In this document: positions 1 through 6,123 of the stretch, one piece after another
Layout of the letters: each line of letters starts with the position of its first letter
Numbering within the stretch: position 1 is the stretch's first letter
Assembly (NCBI RefSeq): GCF_020216685.1
Contig: NZ_JAIWNS010000192.1
Coordinates: 1-9,914 of the forward strand
Length of the DNA: 9,914 bases
Reading direction: 5' to 3'
DNA from: Methanospirillum hungatei
GTDB lineage: Archaea; Halobacteriota; Methanomicrobia; Methanomicrobiales; Methanospirillaceae
Position numbers and translations under genes: made by a program
Notes under the pieces: model-generated
The model's input: only the letters and a program-made list of their open reading frames with translations
Databases searched by the model: none
What the model was told of the DNA's origin: nothing

Positions 1-638
1 AGATTTACATAATCTGCATCCACTCCCATGTGAATCCGATGCATGGCCTCAACAATTTCACGATCAATACTTCTGGGCATGATTCCGGTTTTTCTCCAGA
101 TCTCTTTCGTCTGTTCCGGAGCCCGTTCCGCTAACTGAATCCTGTTTTTAATGGTACCATATTCTTCAAGGATACCAAGAGCCAGATCTTTTGCGATATC
201 ATTTGTAGCCCGCCCATCTGTCTGAATTCCGTATTCGGTTGCGAGCCGGTGTAATTTTTCAACATCCTTAATCTGATACCCTTGTCCATGACCTTCTGCA
301 GTTTCAAGCAGAACCTGAACAACTTCCCGTCCATGATCAGAATGGGCAGCAGCTCCCACACTCAGATCATCCAGAAGGTTTCTGGCAACAATAGTATCCA
401 CATTTGCTCCGCATACACCAAGGGAGGTCTTCCCTCCAAAGGGATCGATTCTGCATGGTCCCATGGCACAATTATTACAACAGACTCCGATTTGGCCGAA
501 TCCACACTGAGGCTGCTGGAGGGCAAACCTATCCCAGACGGTCTGAACACCCTCGTTCAATGTTTTCCTGATTATCTCCTGGTCGGTCCGGTCTGATGCT
601 CTCCTCTCCGCTTCTATTCTGATATCCTGATCTGTCAT
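1..638 (-). CDS. cooS: Anaerobic Ni-Fe carbon monoxide dehydrogenase CooS, N-terminal part (gene continues past left edge)
   Basis: CooS oxidises CO with water to CO2, two electrons and two protons at a Ni-Fe-S C-cluster; it is a homodimer, normally in the cytoplasm or attached to a membrane hydrogenase. I translated this frame by hand: it is open from ATG at 638 to base 1, giving 212 codons of an expected 620-640. The cysteines C45, C53, C54, C57, C62 and C76 have exactly the spacing (x7, 0, x2, x4, x13) of the D- and B-cluster ligands of the family, with the motif CCNNCAMGPCR at 53-63. AHSDHGR at 98-104 carries two histidines of the proposed proton path. The C-cluster ligands lie in the missing part. 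A strong Shine-Dalgarno site (GGAGG at 647-651, 8 bases before ATG) sits just after the cooF stop, so the two are cotranscribed and probably coupled. The family call is very secure; whether the rest is intact cannot be seen. Confidence 0.95.
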   Translation of the reverse strand, partial: MTDQDIRIEAERRASDRTDQEIIRKTLNEGVQTVWDRFALQQPQCGFGQIGVCCNNCAMGPCRIDPFGGKTSLGVCGANVDTIVARNLLDDLSVGAAAHSDHGREVVQVLLETAEGHGQGYQIKDVEKLHRLATEYGIQTDGRATNDIAKDLALGILEEYGTIKNRIQLAERAPEQTKEIWRKTGIMPRSIDREIVEAMHRIHMGVDADYVN

Positions 639-653
639 ATCTCCACCCTCCTC

Positions 654-1259
654 TTATGATAACGATGCAAGTTTCTCCATTACTGCCTGAAATGCTTTGA
701 TGTTCTCCGGAATGACGGGAACTTCGGTCTCCGCTCCCCGTGATGTGATTATCCTGGTGGTAAAATCGCTCCTCGCTCCCCTGATAAGATCATTAATCTC
801 CCCAAATGCAAGAGCACCTGTCTTACATGCCTCCGCACATGCCGGAATTTTCCCTTCTTTGAGCCTTTCGATACAATTGTCACATTTTGCATTGACTTCC
901 CGATCCGGTGCCGGTTTGATAACCTTCCGAAACTCTATGATCCCAAAAGGACAGGCCATGGCACAGACACCACACCTGATACATTTCAGATAATCAACAA
1001 GAACAGAACCGGTATTTTCATCCCGACTGAGTGAACCGGTTGGACAGACCTGCATACAGGGGGCAGGGTCACAATGTCTGCACCGGTTCGGGAATTTCAG
1101 ATAATTATCTACAGCCTCAACAAAGATGCGTGGGTAAGACTTCGTTTCTTCCAGGATTGCCGGAATCAGACTCTTACTCTGCGAATGTGCAATCGCACAG
1201 GCCACTTCACAATGCCTGCACCCGACACATCGTTCCTGCCTGACAAAGACGGTTTTCAT
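654..1259 (-). CDS. cooF: CooF-type ferredoxin with four [4Fe-4S] clusters, electron partner of CO dehydrogenase
   Basis: CooF accepts electrons from CooS and hands them to an acceptor such as a hydrogenase or another ferredoxin-dependent enzyme. The 201-residue protein, about the usual length, has sixteen cysteines in the four-group pattern of DMSO-reductase-B-like iron-sulfur proteins: C11/14/17/21, C60/63/68/72, C93/96/99/103 and C126/129/141/145. CPTG (72-75) and CPFG (103-106) are typical cluster-binding turns. There is no signal peptide or membrane segment, so it is cytoplasmic. The ATG at 1259 has a GAGGT ribosome site (1267-1271) 7 bases ahead; another ATG at 1263 is in a different frame. 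cooS starts 15 bases after the stop, which is the main reason for calling it CooF rather than a general HycB/DmsB-like ferredoxin. Its electron acceptor is not encoded in this window. Confidence 0.9.
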   Translation of the reverse strand: MKTVFVRQERCVGCRHCEVACAIAHSQSKSLIPAILEETKSYPRIFVEAVDNYLKFPNRCRHCDPAPCMQVCPTGSLSRDENTGSVLVDYLKCIRCGVCAMACPFGIIEFRKVIKPAPDREVNAKCDNCIERLKEGKIPACAEACKTGALAFGEINDLIRGARSDFTTRIITSRGAETEVPVIPENIKAFQAVMEKLASLS

Positions 1260-1266
1260 CCATGGT

Positions 1267-1271
1267 ACCTC
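1267..1271 (-). promoter_or_regulatory. Ribosome binding site of cooF
   Basis: GAGGT on the minus strand, 7 bases before the ATG at 1259. It decides the start against the out-of-frame ATG at 1261-1263, which would lie too close to this site. Confidence 0.6.
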
Positions 1272-1373
1272 TATTACGTTCCAATTTCACACACAGAATC
1301 ATGAATTACATTTTTTCGAGAGAGAATTATTGTGATTCTGTAGTAAGATGGGATAAAGGTTGTTATCAGTCTG

Positions 1374-1390
1374 AAAAAAAAGAAAAAAAA
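1374..1390 (-). terminator. Oligo-T terminator after the HdeD-like gene
   Basis: On the minus strand this reads eight T, one C, eight T, beginning about 20 bases after the stop of the 1411-1968 gene. Long U-tracts without an obligatory hairpin are the usual termination signal in Euryarchaeota. It separates the HdeD-like transcript from cooFS, so cooF needs its own promoter between about 1263 and 1373. I found no convincing TATA box there; the AT-rich stretch near 1300-1316 is the best guess. Confidence 0.7.
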
Positions 1391-1410
1391 TTTCGGAAAC
1401 AGGAGAGGGT

Positions 1411-1968
1411 TCAGGCCTGTGCCTTCTTGACTTGGAAAGCCACTCCTACAGAACATATCCCTGCAAGTAATGCAAATGCACCTGCAATCAATGGAAGGGC
1501 GAGTGCTGCTCCCCATGGGAAGATGAGCAGGATAATACCAAAGACAATACTGAGAGCTCCAAGAATTCCCGCTCCGGCATCTTTTGATCGAAATGCCTCA
1601 TAGAGTTTTGTTCCACCGATCAGTATACCCCAGAATCCGATGAAAAATACCAGCATAGTAACAACAATAATAGATCCAAACAGGGGTTGTGCCATTATTG
1701 CGACTCCGGCCAGGATACTGATTGCTGCGAGGAAGATCTTCCATCCCATATTAGTTTTGTCACTGAACAGACTGGCAAGTGTGAATATTCCTCCAACAAA
1801 CCAGTATACTCCCATGAAGAGAACCAGGTAATAGGTGGTGATCAGAGGAGTAGTGATAAGCATCAGACCAATAATGATTGCCAGTATTCCCCAGACAAGG
1901 ACAAGCCACCAGGGCATACTTCTGACAGCAGCTTCAATCTCCGCATTGGTGATCTCTTCTTCGCTCAT
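1411..1968 (-). CDS. HdeD/DUF308 family six-helix membrane protein
   Basis: This 185-residue protein is almost entirely hydrophobic, with six predicted membrane helices near residues 20-40, 45-67, 75-93, 97-119, 132-151 and 155-177. A short acidic N-terminus (MSEEE) and a basic C-terminus (VKKAQA) flank them. The layout (three helix pairs, Gly-rich helices, the phrase FVGGIFTLASLF in helix 2 and a PW or QP turn between helices) fits the HdeD/DUF308 family, named for an E. coli acid-resistance protein; the molecular function in archaea is unknown. The ATG at 1968 is the first in frame and has only a weak ribosome site. A TATA-like element lies 45-52 bases upstream and a strong terminator follows, so it is probably a single-gene transcript. 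A role in envelope stress is only inference from the family name. Confidence 0.8.
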   Translation of the reverse strand: MSEEEITNAEIEAAVRSMPWWLVLVWGILAIIIGLMLITTPLITTYYLVLFMGVYWFVGGIFTLASLFSDKTNMGWKIFLAAISILAGVAIMAQPLFGSIIVVTMLVFFIGFWGILIGGTKLYEAFRSKDAGAGILGALSIVFGIILLIFPWGAALALPLIAGAFALLAGICSVGVAFQVKKAQA

Positions 1969-2343
1969 GATTATCTTTCGTATATGGACTGGTCACAGAA
2001 ATAAGTCTTTCCTTTTATAAGATTCCTGGGTCTTCTGGTTATTGGATCTGATTCTGACCAGTCTGTTCTTTCTCCTGATATTGTGATTGGTTCAGCAATA
2101 AAACGACTTTATACTATTTTATACGAAAAAATCCAGAGTTTATTTTCAAATACTTATTATGCCTGTTCAGATATCACCGGATTAAAAGATAAAGGGACAT
2201 CACATGTTCTTAATCCCCGGTTTGAAAACAGTACTCATCTTATTGAGAGTCGGATGAGGGAGGCAATCGAAAGGGAGAATGCATATCTCACCACTCCTTC
2301 CTCTTCTAATATACAGATATAATACTCTGATAACTTCTCCGAT
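1969..2343. other. Intergenic stretch of 375 bases with no convincing gene
   Basis: Between the HdeD-like and DUF2115 genes. Its left end holds the HdeD-like promoter. A plus-strand frame opening at GTG 2083 and closing at 2322 (79 codons) exists, but it has no good ribosome site, no TATA box at the right distance, and a sequence I do not recognise. The minus strand here has only short frames. It could be a long 3' untranslated region of the DUF2115 transcript or a decayed gene. The only minus-strand T-run after the DUF2115 stop is six T near 2126-2133, far downstream. Confidence 0.5.
2013..2020 (-). promoter_or_regulatory. TATA-like promoter element of the HdeD-like gene
   Basis: TTATAAAA on the minus strand. 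A start of transcription about 25-27 bases further would fall near 1990 and leave a leader of about 20 bases before the ATG at 1968. Position and sequence fit archaeal promoters; this is prediction only. Confidence 0.5.
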
Positions 2344-3015
2344 TTATCCGTTAAAATGGTGATAATCGTAGATATTCTTAATGTATTCCTGTTTTCGATG
2401 CTTACTTCCCTTTACCGGTGGCTTGAGATATCCGATATCCGGGGTCTGCTGTGCAGGACAAAACGGGCAAAGGGCTGCATCAACATCATGTGCCTTGGTT
2501 CGGACTGGGCAATAATACTTCCCGTCTATGAAATCGACTTTATCTCCTCCGGGGAAGGGCATGCCAACCGGATGACCTGGTATCTCCTGGACGAACATAC
2601 AAAAACCTGAAAGGAGAAATTTTAAAAAACGAAGTCGGTTTCCAGGAATATCTCCGGTTGAGCATTGGTCTGCAACCATAATCCAGTACTCGTTCGCTTG
2701 ATCTGAAACTGGTTCCTGAATCGTTGCAAACGAACCCTGCTGGTTCATAAGTCGTATGTTCTGGTACGTCCCGTCAAGGAATACAGCAATCGTCTCTTCA
2801 AGTTCTTTTTTATAATCCGGAGAGAGTGAATCAATTTTGCTGGAAAAATTGACTTTCATCTGTTTGAGATCCTTGGGTGAGTATGTAAGGACAATATCAG
2901 CAATTGCAAGCCCCAGGTCCTTTCGCATCAGGAGTGAAGAAAGTCTCGTACACGCATCAGCAATTGAATTCGTGTCGGAAACTTTTCCTGTATCGAATGT
3001 GAGAAACTCAGCCAT
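2344..3015 (-). CDS. DUF2115 (UPF0305) family protein, methanogen-type, function unknown
   Basis: A soluble protein of 223 residues without signal peptide or membrane helices. I recognise the C-terminal signature of the DUF2115 family, which is found mainly in methanogens: HPVGMPFPGG (148-157), YYCPVR (167-172) and CPFCPAQQTP (183-192). C169, C183 and C186 are arranged as part of a possible metal site; C118 and C139 could add a ligand. The N-terminal half is predicted helical and shows no known motif. The start ATG at 3015 has an AAAGGAG site a little far upstream (12 bases). A TATA box lies at 3090-3097, giving a leader of about 50 bases. It stands alone: the next gene in the same direction is 375 bases away. 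No reaction is known to me for this family, so none is assigned. Confidence 0.8.
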   Translation of the reverse strand: MAEFLTFDTGKVSDTNSIADACTRLSSLLMRKDLGLAIADIVLTYSPKDLKQMKVNFSSKIDSLSPDYKKELEETIAVFLDGTYQNIRLMNQQGSFATIQEPVSDQANEYWIMVADQCSTGDIPGNRLRFLKFLLSGFCMFVQEIPGHPVGMPFPGGDKVDFIDGKYYCPVRTKAHDVDAALCPFCPAQQTPDIGYLKPPVKGSKHRKQEYIKNIYDYHHFNG

Positions 3016-3089
3016 TCTATTTTATTACTCCTTTTCATCTGTAATTGTTAATCTGAATCGAAGAATGGGAATACATCTCCTTCCAATCC

Positions 3090-3097
3090 TATTTATA
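3090..3097 (-). promoter_or_regulatory. TATA box of the DUF2115 gene
   Basis: TATAAATA on the minus strand, a good archaeal TATA box. Transcription would start near 3066-3068, about 50 bases before the ATG at 3015. Just upstream lies the hairpin-like repeat at 3106-3119. Confidence 0.55.
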
Positions 3098-3105
3098 GTG
3101 CTGAG

Positions 3106-3119
3106 TATCCGAAAGGATA
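3106..3119. repeat. Short inverted repeat upstream of the DUF2115 TATA box
   Basis: TATCC-GAAA-GGATA: perfect 5-base arms around four bases. It lies directly outside the TATA box, where archaeal activators or repressors often bind. The arms are short and the match may be chance. Confidence 0.3.
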
Positions 3120-3319
3120 TCACATACAATTCTGATTGGTTAGAACGAGTATTTTTTCCATTCTTATATTTTATATGAAATATTTTAATATATGAATAAA
3201 ATAAAAACTGCCTTTTACACTTTATTGAGATAGCAGATATTTTAAACCCTGTAAATGATTATATGTGTGTATATCAGTTGAATTGCAGATATGCATTCAC
3301 ATTCCGGGATCATGTATGA

Positions 3320-4006
3320 TATCAGTACTCTACTGGATCCACTCAGCAATGGAGGGCTTTTTATCAGGAAGAGAGGCCTTGTCTTGCAGACCTGCTGGTT
3401 GATAATGTACCTGATCAGATTGAAAAGTGGTACGCCGGTAAATACTCCCCATCACAATTAATACCTGGTGCATATGAGGCGGTTGATTTCTTCCCGTCTC
3501 TTGGCACGGATGGAAAATGGCTCTATTTTACAGCAGCTCCAATCAGAAATGAAGATGGAGAGATCGTTGGTGCAGTTGAGATCCTGGAGGATATATCAGA
3601 TCAGAAAAAGGCTCAGGAAGAGTTGCACTCAGTCATGCAATACCTCGAGAGTGTCATTCAGAATGCCCTTGTATGGATCATGGTTCTGGACAAGGAAACA
3701 AATATTGTCATCTGGAATAAGGCCGCTGAAGAGATAAGCGGTTATATGGCTGAGGAGGTCCTCGGATCAAAATGGATATGGGAATCCCTGTACCCCGATG
3801 CTTCATATAGGAAAGAGATAACCAATGAAATTATTCACATTATCTCTGAAGATAGTCACTTTTCTAATTTGAAGACCCGGATACATGCAAGGAATGGAAG
3901 TATGCATACTATCACCTGGAATACCCGGGCATTACGAAATGAAAATGGAGATATAACCGGATATGTCGCGGTGGGCATTGAGGATATGTGTGTAAAATCG
4001 AAATAA
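3320..4006 (+). pseudogene. Truncated PAS-domain sensor protein (one partial and one full PAS domain, no start codon, no output domain)
   Basis: Read from 3320 (just after TGA 3317-3319) the frame gives 228 residues of clear PAS protein. Residues about 7-100 are the C-terminal part of a PAS domain of a type common in Methanospirillum sensors, with WRAFYQEERPCLADLL, GAYEAVDFFPSLG, WLYFTAAP and the exit GAVEILEDISDQKKAQEEL. Residues about 106-223 form a second, complete PAS domain (IVIWNKAAEEISGY ... GYVAVGIED). There is no ATG, GTG or TTG in frame before TTG 3623, so the first domain has lost its beginning and any start. No histidine kinase or other output follows; the protein ends with MCVKSK. 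A shorter product from TTG 3623 or ATG 3635, holding only the second PAS domain, could still be made, but neither has a clear ribosome site. I infer a 5'-truncated remnant of a PAS signalling gene. Confidence 0.7.
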
Positions 4007-4021
4007 AGTCGAAAAAACTCA

Positions 4022-4029
4022 TTTTTTTT
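4022..4029 (+). terminator. Oligo-T terminator after the PAS remnant
   Basis: Eight T on the plus strand beginning 15 bases after the PAS stop codon; a second run of seven T follows at 4069-4075. Typical of euryarchaeal termination. Confidence 0.5.
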
Positions 4030-4131
4030 GAAGTTGTGTAGATAATGTCTGATAAAAAACTGCGATAGTTTTTTTCCTGTTTGAAATACTGTTATCTCAA
4101 TTGTTGTCTCCTTTCCATTCTGTCCCTTGTC

Positions 4132-4538
4132 TTAACCAAGGGATTTACTTATCTTTTCATCAGTCAGTATTACTAATCTGCACAGGTCCGGATTATCAGT
4201 CTTCATCAATTCTGAAAATGCTTCTTGAATGGTTTTCCGATAAGCAAACTACAATCAATCCCAAGAATGATATCTGCTGTCTTATTTATAGAATTAATCT
4301 GTCATCTTCGAGCAGTGTATACCTGTGCACATTAAACGGAAGATTCTCCACTATGCTTTCAAGTTGTTCTTCCTTCTCCTGACTGTTTCTAAAATCCATC
4401 ATCGACACTTTGCGATGCATAAACAATAAATTCACCGGTTTTTTCAAGAAAGAGTTTTGTAATCTCAAGGAGATCTGGTTCGTCATTAAGGTACAAAACA
4501 GAGATTATATCAGGCCCGGAATAGAGGAAATTTGATTT
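4132..4538 (-). pseudogene. Decayed receiver-PAS signalling gene, broken by stops and frameshifts
   Basis: Three pieces in changing frames, in the right order for one gene. Piece 1 (about 4514-4392): PDIISVLYLNDEPDLLEI then TKLFLEKTGEFIVYASQSV, the first strand and helix of a response-regulator receiver; the usual acidic pair is N-D-E here, no ATG starts it (GGG stands just before CCT at 4514), and TAG at 4391-4389 ends it before the phosphorylated Asp. Piece 2 (to TAA at 4288-4286): QEKEEQLESIVENLPFNVH then RYTLLEDDRLIL, the beginning of a PAS domain. Piece 3: NKTADIILGIDCSLLIGKPF (from about 4286), continued after another frameshift by EAFSELMKTDNPDLCR, ending at TAA 4134-4132. Pieces 2 and 3 match consecutive parts of the PAS domains common in this genus. 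Most of the receiver and everything after this PAS domain is gone. The assignment rests on my recognition of the motifs, not on a database search. Confidence 0.75.
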
Positions 4539-4556
4539 TTAATACGTATCAAATTT
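4528..4556. repeat. Perfect 9-base inverted repeat upstream of the EFR1 gene
   Basis: AAATTTGAT (4528-4536) and ATCAAATTT (4548-4556), separated by 11 bases. It lies about 30 bases outside the TATA box of the EFR1 gene and overlaps the broken start of the divergent receiver-PAS remnant. It could be an operator for either side. The AT-richness makes chance possible, but 9 perfect pairs are notable. Confidence 0.45.
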
Positions 4557-4586
4557 TTGAGATGTATGTCTGTGATAAGTTGCCAG

Positions 4587-4598
4587 TATTTATTTAAA
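4587..4598 (+). promoter_or_regulatory. TATA-like promoter element of the EFR1 gene
   Basis: TATTTATTTAAA on the plus strand. Its centre is about 27 bases before the ATG at 4621, so transcription should begin at or very near that ATG, predicting a leaderless message. This supports ATG 4621 over GTG 4606 as the start. Confidence 0.5.
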
Positions 4599-4620
4599 CT
4601 CTCCCGTGGATTACCCACAT

Positions 4621-5433
4621 ATGACAACGACTCTGTATATATTTACGGGAACCGGAAATTCTCTTGCAGCAGCAGAGTTCCTTGCACAAAAACTCGGTGA
4701 CATGGTCATTGAATCTATACCGATTCGGATGAAAAAGGCAGGTCTATTGATTCCTGATACGAATAAGGTAGGTTTTATATTTCCGGTTAATTACAGTGGT
4801 GTACCATTAATACTCTCTGAATTTATTCCACGAGTCTCCCTCTCACATGTCCCCTATATTTTTGCCGTTGCAATATCAGGAGGTATTGGAAGATATGCCC
4901 TCCTTCAACTTGACAGGATGCTGAAAGAAAACGGATCTTCACTTCAGGCAGGATGGATGGTCCGGATGGTTGATAATTATATTCCATATGGGGGAGCTCC
5001 GGACGAAAAGACTCAAAAAAAACTCCTTTCAGATGCAGAGAGCGTGCTTGCCGACATCGCAAACTCCATTCAGGCAGAAAAGAAGGAGATGCCAGGATTC
5101 CCTGTACTGAGTCAGCTACTCCATTCCCTGTTCTATCCCCGATTCATCAGGAGTCTTTCAGAAATTGATACCCGGTTTCGTGTTGATGACACGTGTAACG
5201 GATGTGGCATATGCAGCCGGGTTTGTCCTTCTGATAACATCCGGATAATAGACAATAAGCCGGTATGGCAGCATCATTGTCTCTTCTGTCTGGCATGTAT
5301 TAATCTCTGTCCGAAAGAGGCAATTCAGCTTGAAGAGAAACTCCGGAATAAACGGAGATACCATAATCCATCAGTTCCTCTGAAAAAACTAATACAGATC
5401 CAGAGTGGTATGGATAGTTCCTCTGATCAGTAA
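4621..5433 (+). CDS. EFR1 family protein: flavodoxin-like domain with C-terminal 2[4Fe-4S] ferredoxin
   Basis: A 270-residue redox protein of the EFR1 type, thought to move electrons between FMN and iron-sulfur clusters; the true partners of this family are unknown. The N-terminus begins TLYIFTGTGNS (4-14), the phosphate-binding loop of flavodoxin-like folds, and GFIFPVNYSGVP (51-62) is a second conserved flavodoxin-side motif. The C-terminal third has two ferredoxin motifs, C192/195/198 with C202-P and C220/223/226 with C230-P. It is cytoplasmic. An in-frame GTG at 4606 would add five residues, but no ribosome site precedes either codon and the TATA box position fits ATG 4621 as a leaderless start. 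The GNAT gene follows after 51 bases on the same strand without an obvious terminator, so the two may be one transcript. An inverted repeat sits upstream. Confidence 0.85.
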   Translation: MTTTLYIFTGTGNSLAAAEFLAQKLGDMVIESIPIRMKKAGLLIPDTNKVGFIFPVNYSGVPLILSEFIPRVSLSHVPYIFAVAISGGIGRYALLQLDRMLKENGSSLQAGWMVRMVDNYIPYGGAPDEKTQKKLLSDAESVLADIANSIQAEKKEMPGFPVLSQLLHSLFYPRFIRSLSEIDTRFRVDDTCNGCGICSRVCPSDNIRIIDNKPVWQHHCLFCLACINLCPKEAIQLEEKLRNKRRYHNPSVPLKKLIQIQSGMDSSSDQ

Positions 5434-5484
5434 TAGGTATAGCCCATTCATGAATGTACAGATACTCTGAAGAGATAAAATGCG

Positions 5485-6123
5485 ATGATATCTGGTAAAA
5501 TCCCTGGTTTAATACCCCTACGGAGAGATCAAATCTCAGTTGCTGCTGACATTCTCACCTCAGCCTTTAAGAATGATCCAAAAATTGCGTATCTCTTCTC
5601 CCAAAAAGGAGGGGACCATGCTATCCAATCCGAGCTCTTCCGGTTTGAATTAACATATACCCTGCGATATGGATGGGTGTATACTACCCCGGATCCTATG
5701 AGAGGTGTCGCCTTATGGCTTCCATCAGAAAAATCAGAGATTACTACTTTCAGGGGTTTATTAAGTGGTGGAATTCGGTTACAACGGAAGATCGGAAAAG
5801 AAGCGATGAACAGGGTTTTGGAGTTTTCTCATCACATTGATCAGAAGCATATGACAGAGATGCCCTATTTCCATCTCTATCTCTTTGTACTTGGTGTTCA
5901 TCCCGATCATCAGAATCATGGCGTTGCAGGACGACTTATCAGGCCTGTTCTTGATCATCTGGAGAAAAGCGGAATTGACTGTTTTCTCACCACGCAGAAT
6001 GAAGAAAACATCGGGTTTTATGAACATTTTGGATTTGAAATACTATCACGGGAGTATCTCAAGTCAATGCAGGTTCCGGTAATTACTATGAAAAAAACGG
6101 GAATAATTATGTTACTCCGGTAA
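5485..6123 (+). CDS. GNAT family N-acetyltransferase
   Basis: GNAT enzymes transfer an acetyl group from acetyl-CoA to an amine; the acceptor here is unknown. In the 212-residue protein the acetyl-CoA motif A is clear at 134-156: FVLGVHPDHQNHGVAGRLI, with the pyrophosphate loop Q143-N-H-G-V-A-G149-R. Motif B is NIGFYEHFGFEI (175-186). The N-terminal ILTSAFKNDPKIAYLF (23-38) is typical of GNATs related to small-molecule and antibiotic acetyltransferases. The start is ATG 5485, preceded by the weak site GAAGAG; an ATG five bases earlier opens only a two-codon frame. The gene lies 51 bases after the EFR1 gene. Its last 17 bases overlap the end of the converging ABC gene, and the seven A near its end double as that gene's terminator. 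Confidence 0.85.
   Translation: MISGKIPGLIPLRRDQISVAADILTSAFKNDPKIAYLFSQKGGDHAIQSELFRFELTYTLRYGWVYTTPDPMRGVALWLPSEKSEITTFRGLLSGGIRLQRKIGKEAMNRVLEFSHHIDQKHMTEMPYFHLYLFVLGVHPDHQNHGVAGRLIRPVLDHLEKSGIDCFLTTQNEENIGFYEHFGFEILSREYLKSMQVPVITMKKTGIIMLLR
6091..6097 (-). terminator. Oligo-T terminator of the ABC exporter operon, inside the GNAT coding end
   Basis: Seven T on the minus strand, about 10 bases after the TAA that ends the second ABC gene. On the plus strand the same bases are an AAAAAAA run coding the lysines of MKKTG in the GNAT protein. Confidence 0.5.

Larger units (their letters stand above)
3016..3319. other. AT-rich intergenic stretch between the DUF2115 gene and the PAS remnant
   Basis: 304 bases. 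The left third holds the DUF2115 leader, TATA box and inverted repeat. The rest (about 3140-3290) is very AT-rich and has several TATA-like words on both strands, none of them placed usefully before a start codon. An ATG at 3290 opens a plus-strand frame that runs out of phase with the PAS coding sequence and is not taken as a gene. Confidence 0.5.

Noticed and set aside
131..550. Two minus-strand ORFs (131-361 and 362-550) and a plus-strand ORF (282-596)
   Set aside because: They are shadows of cooS, whose true frame has no stop in the window and matches the CODH cysteine pattern exactly.
3290..3460. ATG at 3290 as start of the PAS gene
   Set aside because: It is out of frame with the PAS coding sequence and ends at TAA near 3460; no PAS-like residues appear in that frame.
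4101..4382. Plus-strand ORF of 93 codons
   Set aside because: It lies antisense to the decayed receiver-PAS gene, is rich in Ser and Cys as expected from a shadow frame, and has no ribosome site.
4606..4620. GTG 4606 as start of the EFR1 protein
   Set aside because: It adds only five residues before the flavodoxin strand, has no ribosome site, and lies upstream of the transcription start predicted from the TATA box.
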